This document shows, in pieces, positions 53,411 to 63,165 of a stretch of DNA of 64,000 nucleotides. This DNA comes from Paraglaciecola arctica (GTDB taxonomy: Bacteria > Pseudomonadota > Gammaproteobacteria > Enterobacterales > Alteromonadaceae), in NCBI RefSeq assembly GCF_018861065.1, contig NZ_JAHKQO010000036.1, forward strand, positions 1 through 64,000, read 5' to 3'. Under the pieces are notes generated by a model, which saw only the letters and a list, made by a program, of their open reading frames with translations, had not been told where the DNA came from and made no database searches. Each line of letters begins with the position of its first letter. Positions within the stretch are counted from its first letter, which is position 1. Position numbers and translations under genes: made by a program.

Positions 53411-55237
53411 ATGGTGCAAAGCAAGCAGTCGCAGATAAAACTCCTCATTGCTAAAGGTAAAGAACAAGGCTATTTGACTTTCGCGGAAGTTAACGACCAC
53501 CTACCCCAAGATATTGTCGATTCAGATCAAATGGAAGATATCATCCGTATGATCAATGACATGGGCATCAAGGTATTTGAAACTGCCCCAGATAAAGATG
53601 AGCTTTTGATGCAAGAAAGCGATACTGATGATGAAGCCGCTGAAGCCGCAGCTCAAGCTCTATCAACAGTAGAAAGTGAGATTGGTCGAACGACTGACCC
53701 AGTACGTATGTATATGCGAGAAATGGGTACAGTTGAATTGCTGACTCGTGAAGGCGAAATTGTTATCGCCAAACGTATAGAAGAAGGGATCAATCAAGTA
53801 CAGTGTTCTGTAGCTGAATACCCTGAAGCGATTACTTATTTACTTGACCAATGGGACTTATTTGAGGCTGAAGAAATTCGCCTTAGCGATATTATAATAG
53901 GTTTTGTTGATCCAAACGAACAAGACGTTGCGCCAACCGCCACACATATTGGTTCTGAATTATCTGAAGAAGAGTTAGAAGATGAAGACGACGACAGTGA
54001 CGATGAAGATGAAGAAGAAGATACAGGTCCAGATCCTGAATTAGCTCGTGAAAAATTCACAGCACTTCGTGTTCAATACGAAAAGGCACGAGACGTCATC
54101 AATGCCAAAGGTCGTTCACACAAAGAAGCCAGAGTTCAAATTTTTGAACTAAGCGAAGTATTTAAAGAATTTAGACTGACGCCAAAACAATTTGATCGCA
54201 TGGTTAAAAACATGCGAAGCATGATGAATCGAATTCGTGTTCAAGAGCGCATAGTGATGAAACACTGTGTAGACACAGCGAATATGCCGAAAAAAGACTT
54301 TATTAAAGCCTTTTCTGGTAATGAAACATCGACTGACTGGTTGTTCAAGATACTAGACTCAACTTTGCCTTATGCAGTAGAAATGCGAGTTCACCAAGAA
54401 GAACTAGAACGAGCAATTGGCAAAATGAATTCAGTTGAAGATGAAACTGGATTAATTATTGCTGATATCAAAGATATCAATCGCCGTATGTCTATTGGTG
54501 AAGCCAAAGCCCGACGCGCAAAGAAAGAAATGGTCGAAGCCAACTTGCGTTTGGTTATCTCCATTGCGAAGAAATACACTAACCGTGGATTACAATTCTT
54601 GGATCTTATCCAAGAAGGTAATATTGGTTTGATGAAAGCGGTAGATAAGTTTGAGTACCGTCGTGGTTATAAGTTCTCGACTTATGCAACATGGTGGATA
54701 CGTCAGGCTATCACCCGCTCAATTGCCGACCAAGCCCGTACTATTCGTATTCCTGTGCATATGATTGAAACGATTAATAAACTTAACCGTATTTCTCGTC
54801 AAATGTTGCAAGAGATGGGTCGTGAACCATCTCCTGAGGAATTGTCAGAACGCATGTTAATGCCAGAAGACAAAGTACGTAAGGTTTTAAAAATTGCCAA
54901 AGAACCGATTTCAATGGAAACACCAATAGGTGATGACGAAGATTCACATTTAGGCGATTTCATTGAAGATAGCACTATAGTGCAGCCTTTAGATTCGGCG
55001 ACAGGTGGCAGCTTGAAAGATGCTACCCAAGAAGTATTAGCCGGATTAACTGCCCGAGAAGCGAAAGTTCTTAGAATGCGTTTTGGTATCGATATGAATA
55101 CCGACCATACTTTGGAAGAAGTAGGAAAACAGTTTGATGTTACCCGAGAGCGTATTCGTCAGATCGAGGCAAAAGCGTTGCGTAAGCTGCGTCATCCTAG
55201 CCGTTCTGAGCAACTTAAAAGTTTCTTAGACGAGTAA
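53411..55237 (+). CDS. rpoD: RNA polymerase sigma-70 factor RpoD
   Basis: The 608-residue protein has region 1.1 at the N terminus ([18 protein letters not shown]), region 1.2 ([12 protein letters not shown]), a non-conserved insert with an acidic Glu/Asp run at about 180-200, regions 2.1-2.4 ([31 protein letters not shown]) and region 4 ([18 protein letters not shown]). It is the primary sigma factor. It starts 187 bp after dnaG; the ribosome site is weak. A rho-independent terminator follows. Confidence 0.98.
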   Translation: MVQSKQSQIKLLIAKGKEQGYLTFAEVNDHLPQDIVDSDQMEDIIRMINDMGIKVFETAPDKDELLMQESDTDDEAAEAAAQALSTVESEIGRTTDPVRMYMREMGTVELLTREGEIVIAKRIEEGINQVQCSVAEYPEAITYLLDQWDLFEAEEIRLSDIIIGFVDPNEQDVAPTATHIGSELSEEELEDEDDDSDDEDEEEDTGPDPELAREKFTALRVQYEKARDVINAKGRSHKEARVQIFELSEVFKEFRLTPKQFDRMVKNMRSMMNRIRVQERIVMKHCVDTANMPKKDFIKAFSGNETSTDWLFKILDSTLPYAVEMRVHQEELERAIGKMNSVEDETGLIIADIKDINRRMSIGEAKARRAKKEMVEANLRLVISIAKKYTNRGLQFLDLIQEGNIGLMKAVDKFEYRRGYKFSTYATWWIRQAITRSIADQARTIRIPVHMIETINKLNRISRQMLQEMGREPSPEELSERMLMPEDKVRKVLKIAKEPISMETPIGDDEDSHLGDFIEDSTIVQPLDSATGGSLKDATQEVLAGLTAREAKVLRMRFGIDMNTDHTLEEVGKQFDVTRERIRQIEAKALRKLRHPSRSEQLKSFLDE

Positions 55238-55256
55238 TTGTCATTTTGAAATTTAG

Positions 55257-55290
55257 AAGCCCTGATAGCAAAAATTATCGGGGCTTTTTT
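55257..55290 (+). terminator. Rho-independent terminator of rpoD
   Basis: AAGCCCTGATA (55257-55267) pairs with TATCGGGGCTT (55276-55286) over 11 positions with one G-U pair and an 8-base loop, running into TTTTTT (55285-55290). It lies 20 bp after the rpoD stop codon. Confidence 0.93.
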
Positions 55291-55342
55291 ATTTGAATAA
55301 GATTAAAGTCTGTTATTACATGATTCTAAAATTGTGTCCTTT

Positions 55343-56776
55343 ATGTCATCGTTAACCTTTACTTTTCTGGGCAAGCCCTACTCATTGAGAGCCCTAGCAA
55401 CTTTTTGCGTAATTTTGAGTATCGCTGGCTGCAGCAGCATGGGGTTTACCGAATTATTTTCTGATTATGCCGAACAACTCAGAAATGCCAGAACAGCACA
55501 ATTAAAGGGGGACTTTAAAACCGCTGCAGCTATGATAGTAGAGCCTAAAACCAATCAAAATAACTACACCTTAAATCTACTCGAGAAGGCTCGTTTACAT
55601 TATCTGGCGAATGACTGGGAGCAAAGCCGCCAAGATTTTGCGTTGGTCTCCAAAGTATTAGATGAAGAAGCAAATAAGGCTAAGCTTAGAGTCAGTAAAG
55701 GCATCTCAAACGTGGCGGCTTTAGTCAGTAGTGACAATGTCATAACATACCAAGTGCCAACGTATGAACAAACAATGTTACATAGCTACCAAGCTCTGAA
55801 TTATCTATTTTTAGGAAAGCTTGAAAGTGCCTTAGTTGAAGTACGGCGGGCGAATTTAGTGCAAGAAAACGCGCTGAAACAAAACCAACAAGCATTGTTA
55901 AGCGAACAAACAAGCTTTGATAACAACTCATTAAAACAAGCGTACCCATCAATGTCTGCCATGATTGGTGATATTAAGAATGGTTTTCAGAATGCCTACA
56001 CCTTTTATTTATCAGCCATTTTGTATGAAGCCGCTTCACAGCCTAATGACGCCTACATCGATTACAAACGCGCATTAGAAATTTATCCTAACAACCACTA
56101 TTTGCAGCAAGATGTACTTCGTTTGGCCAGTAAACTCAAAATGAAGGATGATCTAGCATTATTTACTAGTCAATTTGGTGCGTACCAATCAAGTGACATT
56201 GCTGGCGGTGGAGAGCTTGTTATTATCGTCGAAAATGGCGCGATCAATCCTAAACAAGAAGTGAGAATCAATCTGCCTATTTATAGTCGCGTTAATCAGC
56301 CGCGACTCTTTAGTTTAGCGTTACCGGTTTATACCGGTGCTTTGACTAGCTATCCCCCATTACAAATCAATGTTAGAGGACAAAACTATTCATCAGAGCA
56401 AATAGTCAGATTACAATCTCTGGCCTCCAAACAACTTCAGGAACAAATGCCAGGCCTAGTCACTCGTCAAGCCATGCGACTTGCTGCCAAAGAGCAGCTT
56501 CGCAGCTCCATGAGTAAACAAGGTGGAGAGATAGGTAATATTCTAGCTGTGCTGTACAACGCAACTTCCGAACAAGCAGATACTCGCAGTTGGCTAACCT
56601 TACCTGACGAAGTGCAAATATTAAGACTGACCTTACCCGCAGGAAAGCAACAAATTGATGTTCGTGTTGGCGGTAAAACGCAGTCAATTGAAGTAGAGAT
56701 CCGACCTAATCGAATTGGGTTATTAAATATGACAACTATTGGAAGTTTTCAAGGTCATAAGTTTACATCGTTGTGA
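55343..56776 (+). CDS. COG3014-type envelope lipoprotein with TPR-like repeats
   Basis: The roughly 477-residue protein has a lipoprotein signal (lipobox SIAGC) and a helical TPR-like N-terminal half (FKTAAAMIV, LNLLEKARLHYLAND, DAYIDYKRALEIYPNNHY). A beta-rich C-terminal half follows (GELVIIVENGAINPKQEVRI). It matches the uncharacterised COG3014 lipoproteins that are encoded next to lpoB in marine gammaproteobacteria. The function is unknown; an envelope or peptidoglycan-related role is inferred from neighbours. ATG 55343 is used rather than GTG 55334. Confidence 0.72.
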   Translation: MSSLTFTFLGKPYSLRALATFCVILSIAGCSSMGFTELFSDYAEQLRNARTAQLKGDFKTAAAMIVEPKTNQNNYTLNLLEKARLHYLANDWEQSRQDFALVSKVLDEEANKAKLRVSKGISNVAALVSSDNVITYQVPTYEQTMLHSYQALNYLFLGKLESALVEVRRANLVQENALKQNQQALLSEQTSFDNNSLKQAYPSMSAMIGDIKNGFQNAYTFYLSAILYEAASQPNDAYIDYKRALEIYPNNHYLQQDVLRLASKLKMKDDLALFTSQFGAYQSSDIAGGGELVIIVENGAINPKQEVRINLPIYSRVNQPRLFSLALPVYTGALTSYPPLQINVRGQNYSSEQIVRLQSLASKQLQEQMPGLVTRQAMRLAAKEQLRSSMSKQGGEIGNILAVLYNATSEQADTRSWLTLPDEVQILRLTLPAGKQQIDVRVGGKTQSIEVEIRPNRIGLLNMTTIGSFQGHKFTSL

Positions 56777-56958
56777 AACTAAGACTAAAAACGTCCTATC
56801 TGATACTTTCGCCACAGCGCCGATATGACTAGAATTGAACATGTCGCCATTGATATCAACCCCTGTAGTGCCCACATCTATGGCAAGGTCATCTGCATAC
56901 AGATTGTTTATGTAAACGAACAAGGTGACCAAAATAAAATGAATAGAAGGAAAAGTTA

Positions 56959-57561
56959 ATGAAAAAGTTACTGCTATTAAGCGTTGTGGGTTTATCAATA
57001 AGTCTATTAGCAGGTTGTGCCAATAAAACCGTGGTAAGTTATGGCGATGCCCAAGCAGTGGAAACTACCGATATTAATTTTGGCTCAACCGATTTACAAA
57101 CCATTGCCAAGCAAATGACTGAGTCACTTATACAATCTCCGGTTGTAGGAACCATGACAACCCATTCCCGCCCGATTGTGTTTGTTGATTCTATTAAAAA
57201 CAAAACCAGCGAACATATTGATACTGAGTCGTTATCAGACTCTATCTCGACTCAATTACTGCGCTCGGGTAAATTTCGCTTTGTCGATATGGATAAAGTG
57301 AACGCCGTGCGTGAGCAAATCGATTATCAAAATGAAAGTGGCTTAGTGAATCCAGACAAAGCTCTCCAGTTTGGTAAACAAGTCGGCGCTGAATATATGT
57401 TGTATGGGAATTTAGCCAGTATAGTCAAAACCAGTTCGGATAAATCAGACGTATATTATAAATTTACAATGCGCTTAATGGACTTAGAGAGTGGCTTAGT
57501 TGAATGGGCTGACGAGACTGAAATACGTAAAACCAGCAGCAAAAAATTGGTGGGTTGGTAG
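56959..57561 (+). CDS. lpoB: LpoB-like penicillin-binding-protein activator lipoprotein
   Basis: The 200-residue protein has a lipobox (SLLAGC, Cys20) and the LpoB/YcfM-type domain: RPIVFVDSIKNKTSEHIDTESL, QLLRSGKFRFVDMDKV, GAEYMLYGNLASI and RLMDLESGLVEWADETEIRK. LpoB crosses the periplasm to activate peptidoglycan synthase PBP1b. AAGGAA six bases before the ATG supports the start. The gap of about 180 bp before it contains no supported gene, and no ycfL homologue was recognised. Confidence 0.82.
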   Translation: MKKLLLLSVVGLSISLLAGCANKTVVSYGDAQAVETTDINFGSTDLQTIAKQMTESLIQSPVVGTMTTHSRPIVFVDSIKNKTSEHIDTESLSDSISTQLLRSGKFRFVDMDKVNAVREQIDYQNESGLVNPDKALQFGKQVGAEYMLYGNLASIVKTSSDKSDVYYKFTMRLMDLESGLVEWADETEIRKTSSKKLVGW

Positions 57562-57609
57562 GTTGTAATCAGTAAATTGCTTAGATCAAACAACAACGAG
57601 GGTTATATC

Positions 57610-58077
57610 ATGAGAGCACTGCTAATCTGCGTCACTCTATTATTCGCTAATCTGTCTCTAGCTGCAACTGACTACGAGCGCAACAAAGCGGTTCCCGTTG
57701 ATAAAGTATTGTTTGGTAAAGTCACTTCAGTTCGAAGAATTACAGAAACAGAACTATTGCAAGATCGTAGCCACGGCTGGAAGGTATTTGGTGGAGCACT
57801 TGTTGGTGGGACCATAGGCAATCAATTTGGTAGCGGCAGTGGACGCACCATTAGTACCATTTTGGGTGCCATTTTAGGCAGTTCAATCGCGAGCAATGAC
57901 CGTACACCTAACCAACAAATTACGATTGAATTGGTTGAATTGATGATCAGTATCGATAATGGTGATGAATATATGGTGGTGCAGGATTTAGATCAGCAAA
58001 TGTTATTCCACCCACAAGACAAAATTCGCATGATTTATCTGTCTGATGGCTCGGTACGTATTGATAAACAATTTTAG
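57610..58077 (+). CDS. Glycine-zipper (SlyB/17-kDa-antigen-like) envelope protein
   Basis: The 155-residue protein has a signal peptide (MRALLICVTLLFANLSLAA) without a lipobox and a glycine-zipper segment, GGALVGGTIGNQFGSGSGRTISTILGAILGSSI, in two blocks of about 16 residues. The C-terminal beta-rich part ends RMIYLSDGSVRIDKQF. Such proteins pack in the outer membrane or periplasm. ATG 57610 is chosen because GAGGG lies seven bases upstream. It probably forms an operon with lpoB, 48 bp away. Confidence 0.78.
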   Translation: MRALLICVTLLFANLSLAATDYERNKAVPVDKVLFGKVTSVRRITETELLQDRSHGWKVFGGALVGGTIGNQFGSGSGRTISTILGAILGSSIASNDRTPNQQITIELVELMISIDNGDEYMVVQDLDQQMLFHPQDKIRMIYLSDGSVRIDKQF

Positions 58078-58183
58078 TCTTTAACTTTCCCACCACACTA
58101 GTAATTGATTAAGATTATTCATTAGCTTGGCCCGCCACGGCAATCTATGGCGGGACAGCAAATCATTCTATGCCAGTATCACT

Positions 58184-61100
58184 CTATTCCTCGCCTTTTC
58201 GGTACGGTATATCCTGTGACAGCTGTTCAATTTTATGAGTCCGCTCATTTGGAGACCCTGAGTTTCTCGCTAGCAGATAATAGGCTGTTGGCACTATATA
58301 TAAGGTCAAAAAAGCAGAGACCAATACGCCGGCAAATATAACCATACCAATAACGGTTCTACTTTCTGAACCAGCACCACTGGCCATCACTAAAGGCAAT
58401 GAACTAAATACAGTAGTAAACCCTGTCATCACTATAGGTCTCAGTCGCTGCGCGGCCGCTCTGCGTAGCGCTTTCTCAAACTCTATGCCAGCATCCCGTA
58501 ACTGGTTAGCAAACTCTACAATCAGAATTCCATTTTTGGCCGCCAATCCAATTAACATCACCAATCCAATTTGACTATAAATATTCAAGGTCATGTCTGC
58601 AAAATACAACCCCACGAAAGCCCCAACTAATGCTAGAGGTACGGTTAGCATGATGACAAAAGGATGGATCCAGCTTTCAAACTGCGCGGCTAAAATCAAA
58701 TAGGTGACGGCTAGTGCTAAGGCAAAAATAAACAAAATAGAATTGCCTGACTCTTGATAGAGTTGTGACTGACCTTTGTAATCAATAGATACTTCTTCAG
58801 GGAGCTCAGTATCCACAATTTCTCGCAGGTAATCCAAAGCTTCTCCTACTGTATAACCGTCAGCTAAATTCGCACTGATCGTTATACTACGCATTCGGTT
58901 ATAACGATTTAAACGTGATGATGTGGCTCGTTCTTCCACTAAAAGTAAGTTATCCAACGGGATTAATTTATTACTCTTGCTTGAACGCACGTAGATATTC
59001 TCAATGCTGGAAGGACTTCGATAATCAGACTCCTCACCTTCCATTATCACATCATATTCTTGCCCTTTATCTAGGTAAGTAGATACTCGCCTTTGGCCTA
59101 GCATAGTTTCTAAGGTACGGCCTATTTCACTGATAGATACGCCTAGATCAGCTGCTCTATTTTTATCTATATTGACTAATAATTGCGGCCAGGTTTCTTT
59201 ATAGTCCGAGTCTAATCGAACGAGGTTTTGGTTGCTGCGAGCCTTTTCCAACACAATATCACGCCATTTAACTAAGTCTTCGTAGGTATTACCTTGCAGT
59301 ACAAACTGCACAGGCCTACCCAGACCACGACCACCAATGCCGCTACGCATAATTGCAAAGGCTTGAATATCAGGAATAATTGCCAACTTGGCGCTAATTT
59401 CGTCCATTAGTTCGAAGGTTGAGCGCTTGCGTTCTTCACCAATAGGCATACCTACTATGCCGATCCCGGCACTACCGCCAAAACCTGGAGCACGAATCAA
59501 CACCCTATCCACTTCACCCTTGTCGGCGTATTCGAGCAAGATTTTTTCGATTTTTTTCATATTAGCTGAATTGCTTTCAAAGCTAGCCCCTTCAACAGCT
59601 TGCACCCGAATAAAAAAGTTACCTCGGTCTTCTTTAGGGACAAATTCACTTGGTATAATTTGACTTAATTTAACCAATGCAAAAATACTCGCGATGACTA
59701 ATATTGCCATCAACAACGGTTGATGTATGGTTGTGCCTAAGGCCTTGTAGTAACGGTTTTCTATTACCTTGAACTTCGCATCGACCCAAAAAGCAAAACC
59801 GCTCTGTTTTTGACGTTTTTTAAGCAACAGTGAACACAGCATAGGGGAAAGCGTCAGTGCGGTTACACTAGAAAAAGCCACGGCTGCTGCAATGGCTAGA
59901 GCAAATTCAGTAAAGAGTCTTCCAATATTGCCCTGTAAAAAAACCAAAGGAACAAATACTGCTATTAGAACTAACGTGGTCGCAACGACCGCAAAGCCGA
60001 CCTCTTTTGCCCCTCTATACGAAGCTAATATAGGCGGTTCACCGAGTTCAATTCTTCTTGAAATATTTTCAAGCACCACAATCGCGTCATCTACCACTAA
60101 CCCGATGGCCAGTACTAACGCCAATAAGGTCAATAAGTTAATTGAAAATCCTAAGGCATACATCACTATAAAAGCAGAAACCAAGGACACAGGCACAGTA
60201 ATGGCCGGAATTATGGTTGCCCTGAGATTTCCAAGAAAGATATAAATCACCAACACCACCATCAACATGGCAATTGCTAAGGTTTCGTAAACTTCATTTA
60301 TGGAAGCTTCGATGAAAACTGATGAATCATAACTAGCCACTATAAATATGTTGTCGGGTAGTGTTTGCTCAATTTGTTGAATGGCTTTTTTCGCCGCTCT
60401 GGCTACTTCTAAGGTGTTGGCTTTTGATTGTTTAATAATGCCCAAACCAATCATATTGACACCACCACCACGAAAATCGGTTTCGTCGTCTTCGGCACCT
60501 AATTCAACGCGAGCCACCTCTCTAAGCTTCACTAAATAACCGTCAGCGCTGGCTTTAATGGTCAAATTGGCAAAATCTTCTGGGGTTAGAAAACTTCTTG
60601 CGACTCGCACTTCAAAGTCTCGGTCGATAGATTCCACTTCACCCGCTGGCAGTTCAACATTTTCAGAACGAATCACGTTTTCTATATCACTGACTGTTAT
60701 CTGTCGAGCTGCCATTGCATTTCTGTCAAGCCAGACCTTCATAGCGTAGCTTCTGCCGCCACCTAAGCGCACTCGTGCGACGCCTTCGGCTACTGATAAA
60801 CGATCGACAACAAATCGATCGGCATAATCTGTTAACTCCATAACCGATAAATTATCACTGCGTAAGTTATACCAAACAATCACATCTTCATCGGAGTTCG
60901 ACTTAGATACTTCAGGTGGATCGGCTTGATCTGGTAGGTTATTGAGGGCTCGACTGACTCGTTCACGCACGTCATTTGAAGCAGCGTCAATATCTCGCGA
61001 CAAATTAAACTCGATACTAATCGACGAACGACCGTTACTACTGGTTGAGCTGATATTTTTAATGCCCTCAATACCACTAATCCGATCTTCTAATAACTGG

Positions 61101-61291
61101 GTAATGCGGCTTTCAACAATAGAAGCAGACGCCCCAGAATAGTTAGTGTTAATTGAGACTATAGGTGGATCGATATCAGGGTATTCTCTGAGGCTTAAAA
61201 AAGTAATAGATACAATACCAAATACAACTAACAGCAAATTGACTACAGATGCAAAAACGGGACGCTTAACTGATATGTCTGAAAGAAACAT
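58184..61291 (-). CDS. RND efflux transporter, inner-membrane pump (AcrB/MexF-like)
   Basis: The 1035-residue protein has twelve membrane helices and two large periplasmic loops. The N terminus is MFLSDISVKRPVFASVVNLL, the proton-relay motif GLVVDDAIVVLENI carries adjacent Asp residues in helix 4, and the C-terminal MTGFTTVFSSLPLVMASGAG block is typical. It is the hydrophobe/amphiphile-efflux class. The adaptor gene lies 3 bp upstream; no outer-membrane channel gene is present. The substrate is unknown. Confidence 0.94.
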   Translation of the reverse strand: MFLSDISVKRPVFASVVNLLLVVFGIVSITFLSLREYPDIDPPIVSINTNYSGASASIVESRITQLLEDRISGIEGIKNISSTSSNGRSSISIEFNLSRDIDAASNDVRERVSRALNNLPDQADPPEVSKSNSDEDVIVWYNLRSDNLSVMELTDYADRFVVDRLSVAEGVARVRLGGGRSYAMKVWLDRNAMAARQITVSDIENVIRSENVELPAGEVESIDRDFEVRVARSFLTPEDFANLTIKASADGYLVKLREVARVELGAEDDETDFRGGGVNMIGLGIIKQSKANTLEVARAAKKAIQQIEQTLPDNIFIVASYDSSVFIEASINEVYETLAIAMLMVVLVIYIFLGNLRATIIPAITVPVSLVSAFIVMYALGFSINLLTLLALVLAIGLVVDDAIVVLENISRRIELGEPPILASYRGAKEVGFAVVATTLVLIAVFVPLVFLQGNIGRLFTEFALAIAAAVAFSSVTALTLSPMLCSLLLKKRQKQSGFAFWVDAKFKVIENRYYKALGTTIHQPLLMAILVIASIFALVKLSQIIPSEFVPKEDRGNFFIRVQAVEGASFESNSANMKKIEKILLEYADKGEVDRVLIRAPGFGGSAGIGIVGMPIGEERKRSTFELMDEISAKLAIIPDIQAFAIMRSGIGGRGLGRPVQFVLQGNTYEDLVKWRDIVLEKARSNQNLVRLDSDYKETWPQLLVNIDKNRAADLGVSISEIGRTLETMLGQRRVSTYLDKGQEYDVIMEGEESDYRSPSSIENIYVRSSKSNKLIPLDNLLLVEERATSSRLNRYNRMRSITISANLADGYTVGEALDYLREIVDTELPEEVSIDYKGQSQLYQESGNSILFIFALALAVTYLILAAQFESWIHPFVIMLTVPLALVGAFVGLYFADMTLNIYSQIGLVMLIGLAAKNGILIVEFANQLRDAGIEFEKALRRAAAQRLRPIVMTGFTTVFSSLPLVMASGAGSESRTVIGMVIFAGVLVSAFLTLYIVPTAYYLLARNSGSPNERTHKIEQLSQDIPYRKGEE

Positions 61292-61294
61292 TGT

Positions 61295-62356
61295 TTACTC
61301 CCCACTGTTGGCGAGGTCAAAAGTGACTTTGGATCCATCGCGTAATTTAAGCGTGCCTTCAGTTACCACCAAATCCCCTGCTTCTAAACCACTTAGTATT
61401 TGTACTTTTCCAGGTTTACGTCGCCCTACCTTTACTTCAACTAAAGCTACCGAATCGCCTTTCACCAAAAAGACAAACTGCTTGTCTTCAACAGGCACCA
61501 ATACGACTTCTGGTACCACTAAAGTTTGCAGAACTTGTTTTTGCAATAAAATTTGTAGCAACATGCCTGGGCGAAGTTTTAGATCTTCATTTTTAATGTT
61601 GGCTCGAATTTGCACCGAACGCGTAGAAGGATCAACCCTAGAGGCAATACTGGTAATTTGGCCTTCAAAAACTTTTCCTGGATATGCCACTGACGTCGCT
61701 CGTATCTTTTGACCCAGGGCAACACTTGCTAAATGAGACTCAGCGATATCAAAATCGACTTTAATAAAACTTAAATCATCCAAAGTTGTTACCACATCAC
61801 CTGGGGTGACTAGCGCTCCAACACTGATCTGGCGAACCCCTAAGATTCCATCAAAAGGTGCTTTTACTAACAACTCATCTAGCTGAGTTTTGGCCACATC
61901 CATTTGAGCGTTTAAAACATTAACTTTGGCCAGTTGCTCATCTAACAGTTGTTCTGAAGCTACGTTATTTTTGGCTAAATTTTTAATTCGTTTTAGCTGT
62001 TTAAGTGCTTCTTGCAGATTCACATTCAATTCCGCCAATCTAGCTTTTTCTTCAACATCGTTTAGCTCCAGCAGTAACTGCCCTTGCTTAACTAAATCAC
62101 CGTCATCAAAATGAATTTTTTGCACAATATCTGAGGTCTGGGTAGTAATAAAAACCGATTCATTCGCTTTGCCTGTTCCAAGTGCCTCAACGACAACTTC
62201 AAAATCCTCTTGATTAACTTTATGAACCTTTACAAAAGTCGCACCCGATTGGTTAGCCTGTTGCGATTCTTCTTTAGGCATATACAAATACACCACCAAA
62301 CCAAGGCACAAGATAACGGCAAATAACAGGGGTGAGAATTTTAATCCTTTAGACAT
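61295..62356 (-). CDS. RND efflux periplasmic adaptor subunit
   Basis: The 353-residue protein has an N-terminal anchor (FAVILCLGLVVYLYM), the lipoyl half-motifs VQKIHFDDGDLVKQGQLL and LVKAPFDGILGVRQISVGALV flanking a coiled-coil hairpin (about 95-150), and a beta-barrel and membrane-proximal domain. It would connect the pump encoded immediately downstream to a TolC-type channel. Confidence 0.93.
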   Translation of the reverse strand: MSKGLKFSPLLFAVILCLGLVVYLYMPKEESQQANQSGATFVKVHKVNQEDFEVVVEALGTGKANESVFITTQTSDIVQKIHFDDGDLVKQGQLLLELNDVEEKARLAELNVNLQEALKQLKRIKNLAKNNVASEQLLDEQLAKVNVLNAQMDVAKTQLDELLVKAPFDGILGVRQISVGALVTPGDVVTTLDDLSFIKVDFDIAESHLASVALGQKIRATSVAYPGKVFEGQITSIASRVDPSTRSVQIRANIKNEDLKLRPGMLLQILLQKQVLQTLVVPEVVLVPVEDKQFVFLVKGDSVALVEVKVGRRKPGKVQILSGLEAGDLVVTEGTLKLRDGSKVTFDLANSGE

Positions 62357-62490
62357 TGAATGACCTATTTATGTGTTGAAATGAACAAGACCTATGAGGT
62401 AAAAATTAAATTACAGGACCTTTACAATTAATTGTGGAGAATACAAAACTAGATGAGATAATACCTCATACCGATATAACAAGTGTACGT

Positions 62491-63000
62491 ATGATTTTGC
62501 AAAATAGATTATTTTTCAGCATATTAACTTTAACCATTTTGATCTACGGATGCAGTAGAGAGATCCCTGCAGACCCAATGTGCCGAACCGCTAAGCTTGA
62601 CACAGAATTGCCCCCAGCTGCAGCAGCTTGTCTTATAAAATCTAACAGTCGTCTATTAGCCATAAAAACCCATAACGATGACAACTGGAATCTACCCAAT
62701 CTTAAGTTACAGAAAACAACAAGCGCACAATGCACAGCTCATACTGCGGTTTGGAAAACGACAGGACTCAACGTTGAAGTAGGAAAATTGCTTTTTGCAG
62801 ACCAACATCACACGCAATATTTTGAATGCCAACTTAGTGACGAATATTCTAGCCAACTAGAGACATTTCCCGTCCCCCCATGGGCGAGTCGCAGAACTGC
62901 GCACATTGCGCTGATTGACCCCTTTGAAACCCAACAAGACCAGTGGGTAAAAGATATTAACCTCATCCAGTTGAGAGAAGCCTATACTCAACTCAAATAA
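62491..63000 (+). CDS. Nudix-fold-like lipoprotein lacking catalytic glutamates
   Basis: The protein is about 169 residues with a lipoprotein signal (lipobox LIYGC). The segment ACLIKSNSRLLAIKT...WNLPNLKL...AHTAVWKTTGLNVEVGKLLF follows the order of a Nudix domain (strand, WxLPGG, REVxEExGL), but the residues corresponding to RE and EE are AV and KT, so metal-dependent hydrolysis is unlikely. It probably has a binding or structural role in the envelope. Met at 62491 gives a proper signal peptide; a GTG at 62434 is an alternative. Divergent from the RND adaptor gene. Confidence 0.55.
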   Translation: MILQNRLFFSILTLTILIYGCSREIPADPMCRTAKLDTELPPAAAACLIKSNSRLLAIKTHNDDNWNLPNLKLQKTTSAQCTAHTAVWKTTGLNVEVGKLLFADQHHTQYFECQLSDEYSSQLETFPVPPWASRRTAHIALIDPFETQQDQWVKDINLIQLREAYTQLK

Positions 63001-63165
63001 AATTTTGCTTAAACGTGTTGTCTTGTTTCACTCTATCCAACTGTCACCAACATTCATCAAACAATTAGAGCCATATCAACACTTTTAATAGTCATTACCT
63101 GACTTTTAGCAACTACAACGAACAAATAACAGTATAATCTCTGCAGTATTCGATATTTAGAGATT

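Noticed and set aside
56723-56998. 91-codon minus-strand frame between the COG3014 gene and lpoB, considered as a ycfL relic
   Set aside because: It is antisense, overlaps both neighbours, and no YcfL-like pattern could be read on either strand.
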